Assembly: GCA_949130485.1 (NCBI GenBank) | Contig: OX422186.1 | Location: 5,055,792 to 5,119,791, forward strand | DNA length: 64,000 nucleotides | Direction of reading: 5' to 3' | Origin: Agelas oroides | Lineage: Eukaryota > Porifera > Demospongiae > Agelasida > Agelasidae | In this document: positions 1 to 12,600 of the stretch, in pieces | How positions within the stretch are numbered: the stretch's first letter is position 1 | Layout of the letters: every line of letters begins with the position of its first letter | Translations under genes and position numbers: made by a program | The notes under the pieces: model-generated | Told to the model about the DNA's origin: nothing | Databases searched by the model: none | What the model saw: only the letters and a program-made list of their open reading frames with translations

Positions 1-229
1 TATGGATATTTTTGCATAGTAGTAGGGCATATATACTGACAATCTATACATGCAAAATGCAACAATAAACTCATGCACAGTGCATGTAGTTACTCAAAAT
101 GCATATAACTAACTTCATAGCTAGTGGTTATAGAACTTGAAATTTACTGGAAGAAGTACTGTTTTTGATCATGCAGCCAGATGGAAAATGCTCTAAATAT
201 ATTTCATGTGGGATGTACTTTGTTGTAGC

Positions 230-1278
230 CTTATTTCCAAGCATCCATCTCAGCTTATTATTGCTTGCGGGAAAAAAGTCATTTTTACTGTGAGTGACAA
301 AGGCATGCAGGCTGTGGAATGGACCACTGCTTGGAGATCTGGTATCATTATGAGTTCAGAAATAGGTATTTGCAGCTATTTATTCAGTGAAGTGTAAGTG
401 GCTGATGTTACGTAACTCATGGCAATGGAAAAAGTTATAGCCCTGTTGCTTTCTATATCCACATGCCAACTAGGATTGTCAGGAGGCCAGAAACAATGCA
501 CATAGTTTCAGCTAAGCACAACGTACAGTCTTATTTCAATGCTTGCATGGGATGAGTGACGGTATTGACCAGTGATTTCAAGAGGCTGGCTATAGCTGGG
601 GTAAGGGAGAAGAAAATCTTCCTGTATTTGCCATCTAAGGAAAGCATTGGACATGTTTATGTGCAGGAAGTAGCAGAGTTTCATCCTAAAGATGCCAAAA
701 CAAAGGGAGGAGCTAAAGATGAAAACAGTGTTTCAAACAAGACCCTACCACTGCATGTGTCTAGGGTCTGCAGACCTCAACATTTAGGTTTGTGCACACA
801 GCACTGCATGCTTTCTCTACCCCTTGGGCTTACTGCACATAAACTGAATCTACCCACATTGTTGCATGTTCACCCTTTGCACTAGGCTAAGCTTGTGATG
901 CATGCAGCAATCCAAGAATGCTATGAAGGCTTATGGGATCTGGTGGATAATTGCATGAAGTTAGTGCAATCATTCATTTACAGACACTTCCTCCATGTAC
1001 CGTTAGGTGCATGCCCACCCCCAATTTTTATTGCCTAAGCTGTGCCCATGGGGACAATACAGTGTTATATATATATATGCAGCACACACGCCTTGATTCA
1101 GAATCATTGAACAACATCATTGCAGACTCAGAATGGATAATTATGACATCATTGCATCAGATTTCTGACCATTATGTTTACTAACATTTACAAAACCCTT
1201 GATTGTATCTCTCTTAGATTGCTCAAGGAGCAGCATTCTAGTTTAGAGAAGTATTCATGGCAAGAAGAGCAGCATTAA
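230..1278 (+). CDS. Possible 3' tail of an unrecognised multi-exon gene
   Basis: I do not recognise the product. Four short open blocks can be joined with consistent phases: about 230-365 (phase 1 donor AG|GTATTT), 557-600 (donor GGG|GTAAGG), 886-959 (acceptor CACTAG, donor AA|GTTAGT) and 1218-1278 (acceptor CTCTCTTAG, stop TAA at 1276-1278). The joined tail reads through LIIACGKKVIFTV, then LTSDFKRLAIAG, HAAIQECYEGLWDLVDNCMK and LLKEQHSSLEKYSW before the stop, which looks more protein-like than random frames. The acceptor before 557 has a poor pyrimidine tract. The first exons would lie before the window. The stop overlaps the start region of the next gene. Seen: open frames and splice consensus. 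Inferred: that they form one gene. The blocks could instead be chance ORFs in a 5' flank. Confidence 0.3.
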
Positions 1279-4200
1279 TGAGTCTGGAGCCTTATAGGCT
1301 AACTGGAGTTCAACTTACTGATCGGGAGTTGGGAGTAGGTGGTTCAGCAATTGTGATTGAACTTAAGTACATGGGAATGAAGTGTGCTGGCAAAAAGATC
1401 CATGAACACCTTTTAAAGTGTGGTGGTAGTGAGTACACTGATGTAACTCGTCAGTTCAGCAAGGAATGCCACATTTTAAGTAGAATCAATCATCAGCACA
1501 TTGTCCAGTTTCTTGGAGTCTATTTTCAAGATGTCAACATACCAATCCTAGTTATGGAGTTTCTTCCTACTAACCTTACTTCCTGCATTGAGAGACATGG
1601 AAATTTTCCAAATGAAGTGAAGTATTCCATCCTTCATGACATAGTACAGGGGTTACTCTATCTCCATAGCCAAACCCCTCCAATTATTCACCGTGATCTT
1701 TCTTCAAACAACATCCTCCTCAATCCAATTTTGACAGCTAAAATAGCTGATTTGGGTGTAGCGAGGATCTTGAATATGAGCCCTATTCAAGTGAGTACAA
1801 TGACACAGAAACCTGGTACCGATATATACATGCCTCCAGAAGCTATGGTAGCAGATCCACACTATAACACAAGTATTGATGTGTTTTCCTATGGAATTTT
1901 GATAATTCAGATATTTTGTGGCCAGTCACCTACACCCCATGATGGCCCAAATCGTTATGAGTCAGGTAGACTAGTTGCAGTCTCAGAAGCTGAACGACGG
2001 CACAAGTTTATTCGGGCCATGGGAGATGATCATCCTCTAATGAATGTTACTCTGAAATGTATTAGCAATAACCCTGATGAGAGACCTCACGCTAAAGAAA
2101 TAGTGAATGAATTAGAGGGATCAATCATTCAACCTTCTTTCAAGCAACGATTAGACACACTAAGGTATGTTGCAGTTACTGAAGCAGAGAAAAGTGTTTT
2201 GATAGGAAAAGATAAAGTTAAAGATCAAGGTAAGAAGACCACTATAAGTACTGTGCAAATACCAACAAAATACATGTGGATAGGATTGTTTGTAGCTTTC
2301 ATCTCGATCTTCATAGCATTTAATGTCGGAGTACAGAATGAGCGCAATCAAGCAAAAACAGGACCAATTTCTACCAAGGCACATGTTCACACAGAAATAA
2401 ATTCTGACTTTCTTCAACTTGCTCACAACTTTGTGAATACAACATTTGGAGAGTGTTCTGTTGGAGAGACAATTGTTTGTGATAGAGTGGTTCCAAGAGT
2501 ACTTCGTGACTTTGGCCAGATTTTGTGGATGAGGGGTAAGAATTTGCGAACTAGCATTTACCAAGGACATACAGTGGTAATTGGTGACAGAGTATATTAT
2601 GGAGGTGGTATAGCTGAGGAACAACATGAACACATTGTCTATTACTATAACATTAGATCAGATGATTGGACATCTTTGGATCCACTTCCCATAAAGTCGT
2701 TCGGCTTGGGAAAGTTCAATGGCAAACTGATAGCACTTGGTGGAATGACAAGCCAAGGTGAAGAAAATACCAAGGTGTACACATTTGATGAAGAATCAAA
2801 TTCTTGGATCAGTAGTGTGATTCCAACTATGCAAATGTCAAGAGTATTTCCTGAAGTCTTGAGTCTTCCGTCAGCATTGGTAGTTGCAGGTGGTCAATCA
2901 ATTCACTATTACAGGGATTATACTGGGTATTACTGGAAAAGATCAATAGAAGTTTACACACAGAAGACTGGATGGTACTGGAGCGATCAACCATTACCCG
3001 ATTCAGGCACAGACTTAACATTGACTGTATCTGGAAACAACTGCTTTGTTCTGATGGGTAACTACAGTAAAGCTCACATTTATTTACAATGGATAAGCCA
3101 TAAATCCCCTCTATCACTGTATGTACCCATTGAAAACATCTTGTGGGACAGAAACAAGACTGTACCAGGTAGGGCATATGAGTATCGTGACAAACTGATT
3201 TTTCCAAGTTATAGGTGGAAGCAGTTACCAGGAGGTAGGTCTAGTCAAGCAAGCAGTTTGGTAGCAACAGTGCTGGCTGGAAATCTCATAACCTTAGGAG
3301 CACAAAGGCAGAAAGATAGTTTTTTGAGGATGTATTCACTCACAAATGAATCTTGGAGTCAAATTAGCCAGCTCCCTGACAACTTGGATGGTGCCACAGT
3401 GGCAGCATTGTCTTCAACTGAACTGTTAGTCACTGGAAATAAGGAAAGTGGACTTCTGTCTGTATATAGAGGCTTTGTACAGATCACTCAAACCATCCCT
3501 ATACCTCCAGGTCCTATATCTTCAAATCTATTCAAGGCAATAAAACTTGTTGAGAGTAATGGCAACATAAATGCAGTAGGAGATGGAGGGAATGCTATAG
3601 GTCCATTCCAGATTCCAAAGCAATACTGGAAGATTGCAATAGATGTTGATCCTAGCTTGACTGCAAATGGAGAGACTTACCAGAACTGCAAAGGACCAGG
3701 AAGTGAACTGTATTCAATGAGAGTAATGCAGGTAAATCAAAGAAGATATATTCTTGCTCCTTATGTGTATGTGCTTGCATGCAAAATAATTTGCAAGGCG
3801 GTATCTACATCTACAATAATTAGTTATTTATGGTTGCATATGAAGAACAAACCTTGATGATGCTTCTGTAGCTTGTTGGTTTGATTAGGTGGCTTAGTGG
3901 TAACTAATTATCTCAGAAATCTCGGGATCAGGCAAATCCTACTTAGTTTCTATATATTTGCCATGGGTTTTTACTTACTTGCTTGGTGTTCTTAAACATT
4001 AATGATTTGAGATGTTTTTACATGTTTCTCATATCAGTGTTCAAATTGTGCATACATAATATTCAGTCACCATGTTTGAATTGACATTGCATTTACAAGT
4101 GCTCTGCTCACTTGCCGCCTTTAATGGTCCAAGCATACCACTATGTAGTCAGCCCACTCATTTTATTGATGTTTCTCACATAAGCTCTCTAGTTAACTAG

Positions 4201-4652
4201 ATAATTGGCTTATGAAGTATGGGATGTTTCTCACATAAGCTCTCTAGTTAACTAGATAATTGGCTTATGAAGTATGGACATAAGCTCTCTAGTTAACTAG
4301 ATAATTGGCTTATGAAGTATGGGATGTTGCTGAGTTTTCACCCAAACAAAATTTCAAGCAACCCCCTTCCCCCACCTAACATCAAAGTGCATGCATGTCA
4401 AATCAAAACTACGTAACAGTATGCATAATCTAAGACATAGTATTTTACTGTGCATACAATTAGGGAAATACAGATCATGCACACTTGTTTTTACTTATTT
4501 TACAGGCCTATATGAAGCACTTTGCTGCATCAAACAGGATTGGTCGAGATCCAACTCCTGAGGACTTGACAAGGATTCATAATGGTGGACCAGACGGATA
4601 CAAAAACAAGTTAACTGTCAAGTACTGGGAGAGAGTTAAGAAACACCTTTGA
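1257..4652 (+). CDS. TKL-like kinase / transmembrane / kelch / lysozyme-like fusion protein
   Basis: Two exons, 1257-3731 and 4506-4652 (phase 0, CAG|GTAAAT to TTTTACAG|GCC), give 873 residues. Residues about 20-290 are a protein kinase: glycine loop ELGVGGSAIV, lysine in CAGKK (46-47), HRDL (145-148), DLG in place of DFG (165-167), PPE in place of APE. One hydrophobic helix (WIGLFVAFISIFIAFNVGV, about 341-359) follows. There is no N-terminal signal peptide, so a type II topology with cytosolic kinase and outside C terminus is inferred. Residues about 400-750 carry kelch-like strands with paired glycines (YYGGGI, IALGGM, LVVAGGQ) and NxT/NxS sites. The C terminus is lysozyme-like: VESNGN with the candidate catalytic Glu766, VGDGGNAIGPFQI, YWK, and, only after splicing, ARIHNGGP-type RIHNGGPDGY and a YW near the end. 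Reading past the donor would destroy this domain, which supports the intron. Start could be M1 or M8 (1278). A strong internal donor CAAG|GTAAGA lies at 2230, just before the membrane helix. Confidence 0.85.
4168..4322. repeat. 55-bp tandem repeat, about 2.8 copies, inside the kinase-lysozyme intron
   Basis: Units at 4168-4222 and 4223-4277 are near-identical; a third at 4278-4322 lacks the first ten bases. Each carries the palindrome TAGTTAACTA. It lies inside the only intron of the kinase-kelch-lysozyme gene. Confidence 0.9.
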
Positions 4653-4862
4653 GAGCTCATCAGGCCCATACTTTTCATCATGTGTAGTAATTACTTGTAG
4701 TATTCAACACATAGTGAGTCACACAGTCACACATCATTATGTTTACAGAGTGTGTAAAAGGAAAGGCTGTTATTTCTTCACTTAGCATTGTATCCAGTTT
4801 GTGAAAAAATGGCTAGGGTTGATGCTTGTCTCCTCTAGGGTGTCACACCATGTCTCTTTTAC

Positions 4863-4868
4863 AATAAA
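4863..4868 (+). terminator. Poly(A) signal of the kinase-kelch-lysozyme gene
   Basis: Canonical AATAAA about 210 bases after the stop at 4652. Placement fits a 3' UTR end; the cleavage site itself cannot be read. Confidence 0.6.
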
Positions 4869-7850
4869 AATGTAAACAATACTGGATAAGCTCCAACTCA
4901 TGTGATTCTAACACATGGGACTGGGAGATTAAGAGAGGCTATAATTATAGTTATACATATACATAGATATATACATACAATATATATGTGTGTATACGTA
5001 CACTCCTTTAGGATACCTTCATCAAGCCATTTTCACACTAGCAAGGCTAGAGTCATAAATTATTCATGCTGCAAAGCGACATATCATATTAATTTGAATC
5101 ACAAAAATTTCTTCTAGAGATCTGGCAGGAGTTTTTGCAAAGTTTGGACCTAAAAAATGTCCTGCTATACACTATACCTGCGTGCTCAGGCTGGTCCAAA
5201 ATTCTGGGAATTCTTTGTTCAACAACATTGGTAGTAGCAAGGTAATTGTCTGACTTATCAGTTACTAAGATAAAGTAATTTAGTCCATCATCTTGCAAGA
5301 GTGGTCCTTGTTTTTATTATTATTTTTTTGGCTGAAAATTGCTGAGGTGAGGTGTAGAATATCAGTCAGCATGCATTCACCACAAAGGCATACAAGTACA
5401 CCGAAAAGGACATTAGAGTTGGTACTATATACTGAGTAACGAGATTTGTATCCTCTTCTATTTAAGCCTTGTTATAATCATGCGCTTTATTTCCTTGTAT
5501 GGGCAACACTTCATAGTGACAACTCCGATTTATACACCCCAATATTAATGAAATATGCAGTTATACATTAAACAGCTGATATACTCAAGATTGGACAGTA
5601 GTTGAGATATAATGATCTCTGTGGTATTCTATCATTATGTCATAGTTATGTAATCACTTCTGATTGTATTGCGCATGTGCAGCAATGAGAAGATATTGTT
5701 CATGATACAGATGAGAACGTGTGCTAGGCGGCTGGTGAGCAATCCAGGTGAATCCGTCCGAGGACACCACAATCTCAATGCCCCTTTTCATTTCTGTTCT
5801 GAGCTACGTGTTCACCGTAAATTACTAGGATGAAGTGTTAAAGATCAGAACGCATCACACTCTGACTTATCTATTGTTTTATTAGTAAAGATGGATGGAT
5901 CTACAGTTGTAATAAAATCCTAACCTTAATCCCAGGCCCTGCCCAGCTTTCCATTGCTTGCAGTATGGAAAAGCATCTCTTTAGGAAACTGTTAGTAATC
6001 AAGTTACCACACTGATTTTATACTGCCTCCAATATAAGACATCAGAATGGTGATCATAGTAGTTGTTCTAAGTACATGCCTCCTATAAATGATTGATTTT
6101 ACATGTATATATAGACTACTAGCATACACAAAGGAAACTATGGCTCCAGAGTTTAAAGTACGTAGCAAGATTCTTTGACTGCTGGTGTGACATTGTGGGC
6201 CAATGTATCCAGGTAGGCAAAAAAAATAAAATTCTTCATTGCATGCAGGTAGCTACCACCATTTTTAGCAAAGGTTATTATTGCATTCACAACCATCTAG
6301 TTGGAACTGATATCAGGGGGCTACCTGATATCAGTTCCAACTAGATGCATGAATCCATGATGAAACAATCTGGATGGCAACAGGTTCTGTGTTGGACATG
6401 GAGTCATCTCCTAAACCATAAATTATCAAATCCATCATTATCTCTGATTTATATCTTGAAGACACCAATAACAGATCATAACCCACTCATTCCAGTAATT
6501 GTGCCAACATTATGGGGTAATCGTCTGAATTAGCTAATTGTTTGTTTGGACTAACCCAACTGATCAAACTTTTAAAAGAGTTGTGACGTGTTCTCTTGGA
6601 ACAGTTTTGGCAGACCAGAGAGTCATACATAAATAGGACTATTAAAAGGCCATACACAAGCCTAATTTATGGCAAGAGTAGCTACCCTGTAGCTGACAAT
6701 TCACTGTTACCACAAAAACCACCTTATCTAGTGCAAATTACCCTCAATTGCCAAAAAGCCAGGCCAAACTGGTACTACTGACAGACCAAACCTACAAGTC
6801 ATGTCAATACTTCAGAGTGTCCTGATATTGTACAGCAGCTTTTAGCTGCAATCACCCTTCTTGCTGCTTGACTTAGATAGGATTTGCAGTCAATGGATAG
6901 CTAATCATTGAATCCAGTGCCTTAGGAGTAATGATTAGCATTATGATAGTCTGTTGGCTGGGAAAAAATTGGGGAAGTTTATAGCTATATACAGTAAATT
7001 ATATAGTCGAGCATGCAAGCATGTAAATAAAGGATGGGCTTGTGTTTAAGTTTTGGAGCCTCTATATACCCAGGTTCTCGTACCCTAAACTTGCAGTACA
7101 AAGCTACGTTTGAGACAGTATCAGACAGTCTACACAAGGACTGTTGAAGGACAGTACTGTCATTGCGACAGTAATAGTTATAAGGGACACTCAGCATGGG
7201 TTATATGATCGCATAAGTCATTATGGATTACATTACTCTCAGTATTCCAACTTCTGTTCCTTGTTTTTGCTGTGTTCTCACATCTAGCTACATGTTTTCT
7301 GTTGACTTATATTGACATATTGATTTCTAACAAATGATTTTATAGTGCAAAGCCATGCTCAAGTGAATGTGCATATTACACCTAATGTTCCACTATTGAA
7401 AGTAGCTGGAGACATGTGACAACTTCAACAGGCAAGAGTAAGCTTTGTTGTAGCTAGCACAGTGAATTAAAATTTCCAAACACTCATGTTTTACAAGAAA
7501 ATGTTTTTATTCAGAAAACCAAATAGTTTATTGCATGTCCACATAGTCTCAGGTGCTGCCCCTTTATGCACAAAGAAAACAAATCAACAACAAACAAAGG
7601 AATAAAAACTGAGAACACTTTCCTGCAAGCACGCAGAAGCTAACGACATTGAACACTTGCTATTTATACAACTGAACACATAATATGAAGAGTGTTTATA
7701 CAAAAGAAAATCAGCTTTGCGTACCTAACATACTGAGTTGAAGGCTCATGTTTCACAAGAAAATGACTTTATTTCAAGAAGTTGAAATAAAGCACTAATT
7801 AGCTACGTGGTCCTCGTGTCGCAGTTTAATTTCACTTTTAACAGTCTCCA
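4869..7850. other. Intergenic stretch with no recognised gene
   Basis: AT-rich sequence with only short, scattered open frames that I judge non-coding. It holds a perfect palindrome at 6294-6347 and, around 5933-5985, a truncated end of the TAGCCTCGTTCCC-type element family (CCCAGGCCCTGCCCAGC, then CTTGCAGTATGGAAAAG). Confidence 0.5.
6294..6347. repeat. Palindrome, 24-bp arms, 6-nt loop
   Basis: CATCTAGTTGGAACTGATAT at 6294 onward is matched exactly by its reverse complement ending at 6347, with loop GGGCTA-like bases between. No matching element ends were found, so it may be a solo foldback remnant. Confidence 0.9.
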
Positions 7851-7861
7851 TTGCTCAATTG

Positions 7862-7906
7862 TCACATTCCCAGGATTCCCCTGGGGAGAACCTGGGAACA
7901 AGGCTA
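7862..7906. mobile_element. Candidate 45-bp foldback mini-element
   Basis: Ends TCACATTCCCAGG and CCTGGGAACAAGGCTA are diverged inverted ends of the TAGCCTCGTTCCC family. Flanks CTCAATTG (7854-7861) and CTCAATAGG (7907-7915) resemble a target duplication with one mismatch. It creates part of the short open frame at 7851, so that frame is not native. Confidence 0.5.
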
Positions 7907-8590
7907 CTCAATAGGTAACAAACTCTACTGCTTTATTTGTGTACCTGAACACTATACTTCCCCCGAAACCGGTAGCTATGTTATTTCTGACTCAATAATC
8001 ACAGCATGTACATTCCTAACATCCTCAGTTGCACAAGATACCCCTCCCTACACTGTTGCTGTTGCCTCTTCTTTCCTTGGACTTGCCTGCTCCCCTCCCA
8101 GCCAGAGCAGCTGCTTTGCTGTATATGTAAAGCCCACAGAATTTACCCCCTGTCCTGGTGAGCCCTGCCACACACTGGATGAGTATGCTCAGAATGTTTC
8201 TCAATACTTCATATCAGAAATGACCATGGAGTTCTTACCTGGGGTTCACAGTCTGAGTTAACCATTCAATATCAGTGGCACCAACTGCCTGTCTTTGGTT
8301 GCCAGAAATGTCACAAGGAATGAAACTGTCATAGAGTTATCTGAAACTTTATGGCTCTATATATCTCCAACTTTAATGGGTTCAATGATTAACTGGTGCA
8401 ATGACCGTATATTCTTGGGGCCAAAATGTTGCATCTCAAGTTCATGTCATCTTTCAGAATGTGAGTAGCACAGTCACAGGTCCATGTCCAGGTATAGTTG
8501 TCAGGAATGTATCTGGAAATTCTTGCTTTTTAGTAAATTTACTTTATCAGCTTCTTACAGTGGGCCATTCTGAAAGTTGAATATGATGCT
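7907..8590 (+). pseudogene. Decayed fragment of a sponge extracellular beta-helix-type protein
   Basis: The frame reads a secreted-protein-like segment with CPGEPCHTLDEYAQNVSQYF and TMEFLPGVHSL, then hits an in-frame TAA (8260-8262) and continues in the same frame as FNISGTNCLSLVARNVT and ETLWLY until TAG near 8466. Further down, fragments such as VTGPCPGIVVRNVSGNSCF remain in another frame. From memory, CPGEPCHTLDEY blocks followed by NxT-rich strand repeats recur in sponge and cnidarian extracellular proteins of unknown function. No start, signal peptide or splice sites are visible. The in-frame stop and frame change mean it is broken. The family assignment is moderate; the broken state is directly seen. 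Confidence 0.6.
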
Positions 8591-8761
8591 CATGAACTAC
8601 ACAGAGTGACACAGACATCTTCCCTTACAATTCTCCCTTGTTCAGTTTTGTATTCTCACATTCAGCAAGCCATGTGGACGTTATTCTTGTGAACTTAAGG
8701 ACTAGTCACAATCACTATAAGTGGGTCAAGTCAATTACACCATATGCAGTATACATGCCAG

Positions 8762-8852
8762 TGTGACCATGCACACAGTGTGACCATGCACACAGTGTGA
8801 CCATGCACACAGTGTGACCATGCACACAGTGTGACCATGCACACAGTGTGAC
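8762..8852. repeat. 17-bp tandem repeat, 5 copies plus a partial
   Basis: Perfectly repeated unit TGTGACCATGCACACAG. The open frame across it on the minus strand is a by-product of the repeat. Confidence 0.95.
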
Positions 8853-9646
8853 TTTTATTGACTGTAACTCCTGTTGAAACAACGGAACCTTTACTAGGAG
8901 ACCTGTGACCCTGTATACCTCACATAATGTGACCTTCACGATAAACTTAAGATTTATACGAGATGTGTCATTCCAGCTGGCTAGTGGTGTCGACAAATCT
9001 ATATACTGAAGCTTTATAGCTACCCTCTAAACTGAATGGTTGCTCCTGGTTCACGCTGGCGGCCTGTAGGCTAGGAAGCTGTAGATGCTCATTACTATAG
9101 ATGAGACTTGGCAGAGACCTCAATGATAAGTCCGCCCTATTTTGGCACAGACCAAAGTTATAGCTAGCTATTCAAGTTAGCTACACTCTCATACTTGAGT
9201 GTGTATCCAGTGATCAATCTGTCAGTAAGACCCAGCAACCATGCAGACTCACAAGTCACGGTCCTTCGTGGCAGCTGATGAGGCTACATAGCTACATTGC
9301 CCAGGCTGAAGATGTTGAGCAAAGCTAGCTAGAGCTGGTTATTGTACATTTGCTAATACGCCAAATTCAAGGAGATTTTCAGGTTAAGTTATGAGTCCAG
9401 TCCACTAGTCCCGACTAGTCCAGTGATTGAGCGGCCCCGTTGTGGAAGATAGGAACCTCACACTGTTGAATGATGAGTGGTCAAAGCACCTGGAACCAGA
9501 ATACAGTTAGTCTGCATGTGCAGAGCCTCGGCCAGAGGTCAATTTTGATACACTGAATCCCCCTACGCCCTCTACGCCATGGGTGGAGCAGCTTGGCCCG
9601 GTGAGCAACAATTAGAAGCTAAACACAAACAACTTATGTTTATCTG

Positions 9647-12600
9647 ATGGCGGAGCTGGAGGAGGATATCTGCGACTCTGACCCTTTGCAGGACTACCTG
9701 TTAGATGACATCGAGACTTCGGGCCGAGAGCTGGGCTCGGGCTCTTATTCATCCGTGTTGGAGATGCGCTACAAGGGCATGCGGTGCGCGGGGAAGAAAC
9801 TCCACAAGACGCTCTACGGTCATGGGGTTTCAATGGGGCCCGAGATTCTCGAGCGATTTGGGACAGAGTGCGAGCTACTCAGTCAGCTTCGCCACCCGCA
9901 CATTGTCCAGTTTCTGGGCTTGTATCTAGAGGACGGTTCGGATGTGCCCGTGTTGGTTCTGGAGTACATGCCTGTCGCTCTCACTGACTGTATAGAGAAG
10001 TACGGTATACTCGCAGACGAGATCAGCTATTCGATTCTTCACGATGTAGCACTGGGACTACACTACTTGCACAGCCACACTCCAGCCATTATTCATCGTG
10101 ATTTGACGGCTAACAATGTTCTTCTCACTTCCAACATGACAGCCAAGATTTCTGATCTTGGCATGGCAAAGATCCTCAACCTTGCCCCAGCAGTGATGAC
10201 GCAGCGAATGACCGTCTGCCCTGGAACAATCAGCTACATGCCACCAGAAGCACTGACTCCTAATCCACTTTACGACACAAAACTCGACTGCTTCTCATTC
10301 GGTGTTCTCATTATCCACGTTTTTTGTGGAGAGTGGCCAATTGCACTGGAGTACCTTCGACCTGATCCGAAAAACCCAGGGCATTATCATCCCATGACAG
10401 AAATCGAGCGACGTGAAAAATATCTTCGCAGACTTGGTGCCAAGCATCCCTTGATTGGACTGATCAAAAAGTGTATTGCAAATGTTGCCTCAGAACGTCC
10501 TAAAGCATCAGATATTCTGGCTGAACTGAGCCATGTAATATCCCACTTTCCAGCCTCTTTTGAAACCCGTATCGAGATGTTGAATAGGGTGAAGGTTGAT
10601 GCAGAGGAGAAAGAGCAGTTGAGATCCCAAGTTGAACAATTTCGAAAGTTGTTTCATGAAAAAGAGCATGAATTTGAGAACCTTTGCTTTACCTACAGCA
10701 CTGAAGTGGAGCACCTGAGGGAGCAAATTGCCAGATTGGAACAGTCATATGCAGTTCGGGAGGCCCAGATTGCTGAGCTCCACTCTGAGAACAATCGACT
10801 TCACTTTGCGCTGGAGCAAAAGGAGGAGGAGGTACAACTGTTGAAAAGGAGAGTGGACCACCTTGATCAAGAACTTCGAACGGCCCATGCATCATTTCAG
10901 GAACGAGCATGGGAGTCAGCACAGCGGCTACGGCAACTACAGAGCAACGTGGATGCTCGAAGCCAGGAGAGAGAAGCAGTACTTGAGAGGTACATACTTG
11001 TGCTCTATAAATAGGGGAGATCCCTCCTGATTATCTGGAACACAGGGTAGGGGCCGAGGAGAGATTGCCTGGGTCTATTCACATGCAAACTCATGTTGCA
11101 TGTATTAAGGGCAGTCACAATCCACTTACCATGTTCTCCTGAACTATGTGTTCAATTCAACTGTTACCTTTCAAAGTTTACGATTAGCAAGAACAAGTAA
11201 GAATCAGTTGGAATTCAGACCTGTAGCTTACATTCACTCCTTTATCCAGGATTTTACATGTAAGTGCCCAGTGTTAACATCTGACTAGTGTTCCCAGCAG
11301 TGGTTTAGTTTTCAGCACTTCTACCATTACCCATGAATGCCCTCTGTATCGGTGTGATGCACTGCAATGCTATGGCAAATTGCACAACTAACATTTCACA
11401 TTGTTGTGGAATTGATGATTGATGCGTTAGCATACCTATTGGGTGGCAGAATAATCAATATCTGGACACCATGTGTATTCAGACACCCATCGCAAGTGCC
11501 AAGGCTAGAATTTCGAAAAATGTCCAATGTTTATGAATTGTTTCTGACAAAGCTACATGTATGTCCAGCATTTTAGTATCATGCATTTTGAATGAATAAC
11601 TCAAATGGATTTCCCCGAGTTTTGCAATCTGCTGTGAAGGGCCATTTCCATCCTGCTAAATTCCAAGCATTCAATGTCGTACCTTTCCCTGCTGCTGAGT
11701 GAGAGGGTGGATGCTGTGCCCACTCTTTTTTTCATTGTATGCAAACAGTGGTAAAAGCAGCTACAATGACAAAACAAGCTTCCAACAGCTATGACATTGA
11801 CATTGACAAATTAAGAAGTTTGTGCAGTGTGCAGGTGTGGAGATATAGGAAAGCTAGTGTGATGTTTTGAGCACACAAAGGCCCATCTGTACGTTTCAAA
11901 CAAAGCTGTGTATGGTAATTGTTGATTCTAAAGCGGACAGAAAGTATAATGTCTGCCCATTGTTATTCAGGGCCTTGAATGGCCAAGTCTGTGCTATAGC
12001 AAACAAGCAAGCCTCATGCAGGTATCTTAATACATATTACGGCGTCTGTAAAATGTAGTGTGGGTTTTGGGTAAACTGAAACTGAGAGTTATTCAACTCT
12101 TTGTCAGTAACCAATGGCCCAAACTGTTAGGGCGAGTGTGAGTGATCCCTGGCCCCTCTAGAGCAAGATTGTGTTGTTCATGTATGATGTATGCTTGTTG
12201 TTTGTGTGCAACCGAAAATGTTTTCCACCAAAAGTGAGTGAATGTCAATGTCTGGATGGTTACTTGGAATTGCTAGCTACCTTAATGGCTGCATGCTTCT
12301 TGTGAGAGAGAGACTGTATGTGATAAGTGCTACTGCATCATTGCTGCTTGATAAGTCAAACGACTGCACTCGCAGCATGCATGGCAACTTATCTGCCTCT
12401 AGTTTCTTTAAACTGCCTCAAGTAAAGACCATGCATGGCCAACAAGCCTGCCTGCTTACTGGATACTACCAAGTTTACACTCTCTGCAGTCATGCCATGA
12501 TTTGACTGGGTGAAGTATGGCTAAGGCACTAGTATTGTCTATACACTGGCTCAGCCTCCCCACCTGCTTTGTCTAAGGTTGCCATGGTGATAAATTGGTG

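Noticed and set aside
2160-3207. Minus-strand frames opposite the kelch region
   Set aside because: Antisense to a well-supported exon.
5730-5840. Possible hammerhead ribozyme around TCCGTCCGAGGACACC
   Set aside because: The conserved CUGANGA and GAAA core could not be placed.
8762-8852. 17-bp direct repeats as a CRISPR array
   Set aside because: No spacers; simple tandem repeat in an animal genome.
9612-10922. Extra frames on both strands over kinase exon 1
   Set aside because: The kinase and coiled-coil reading explains the sequence; the others lack motifs.
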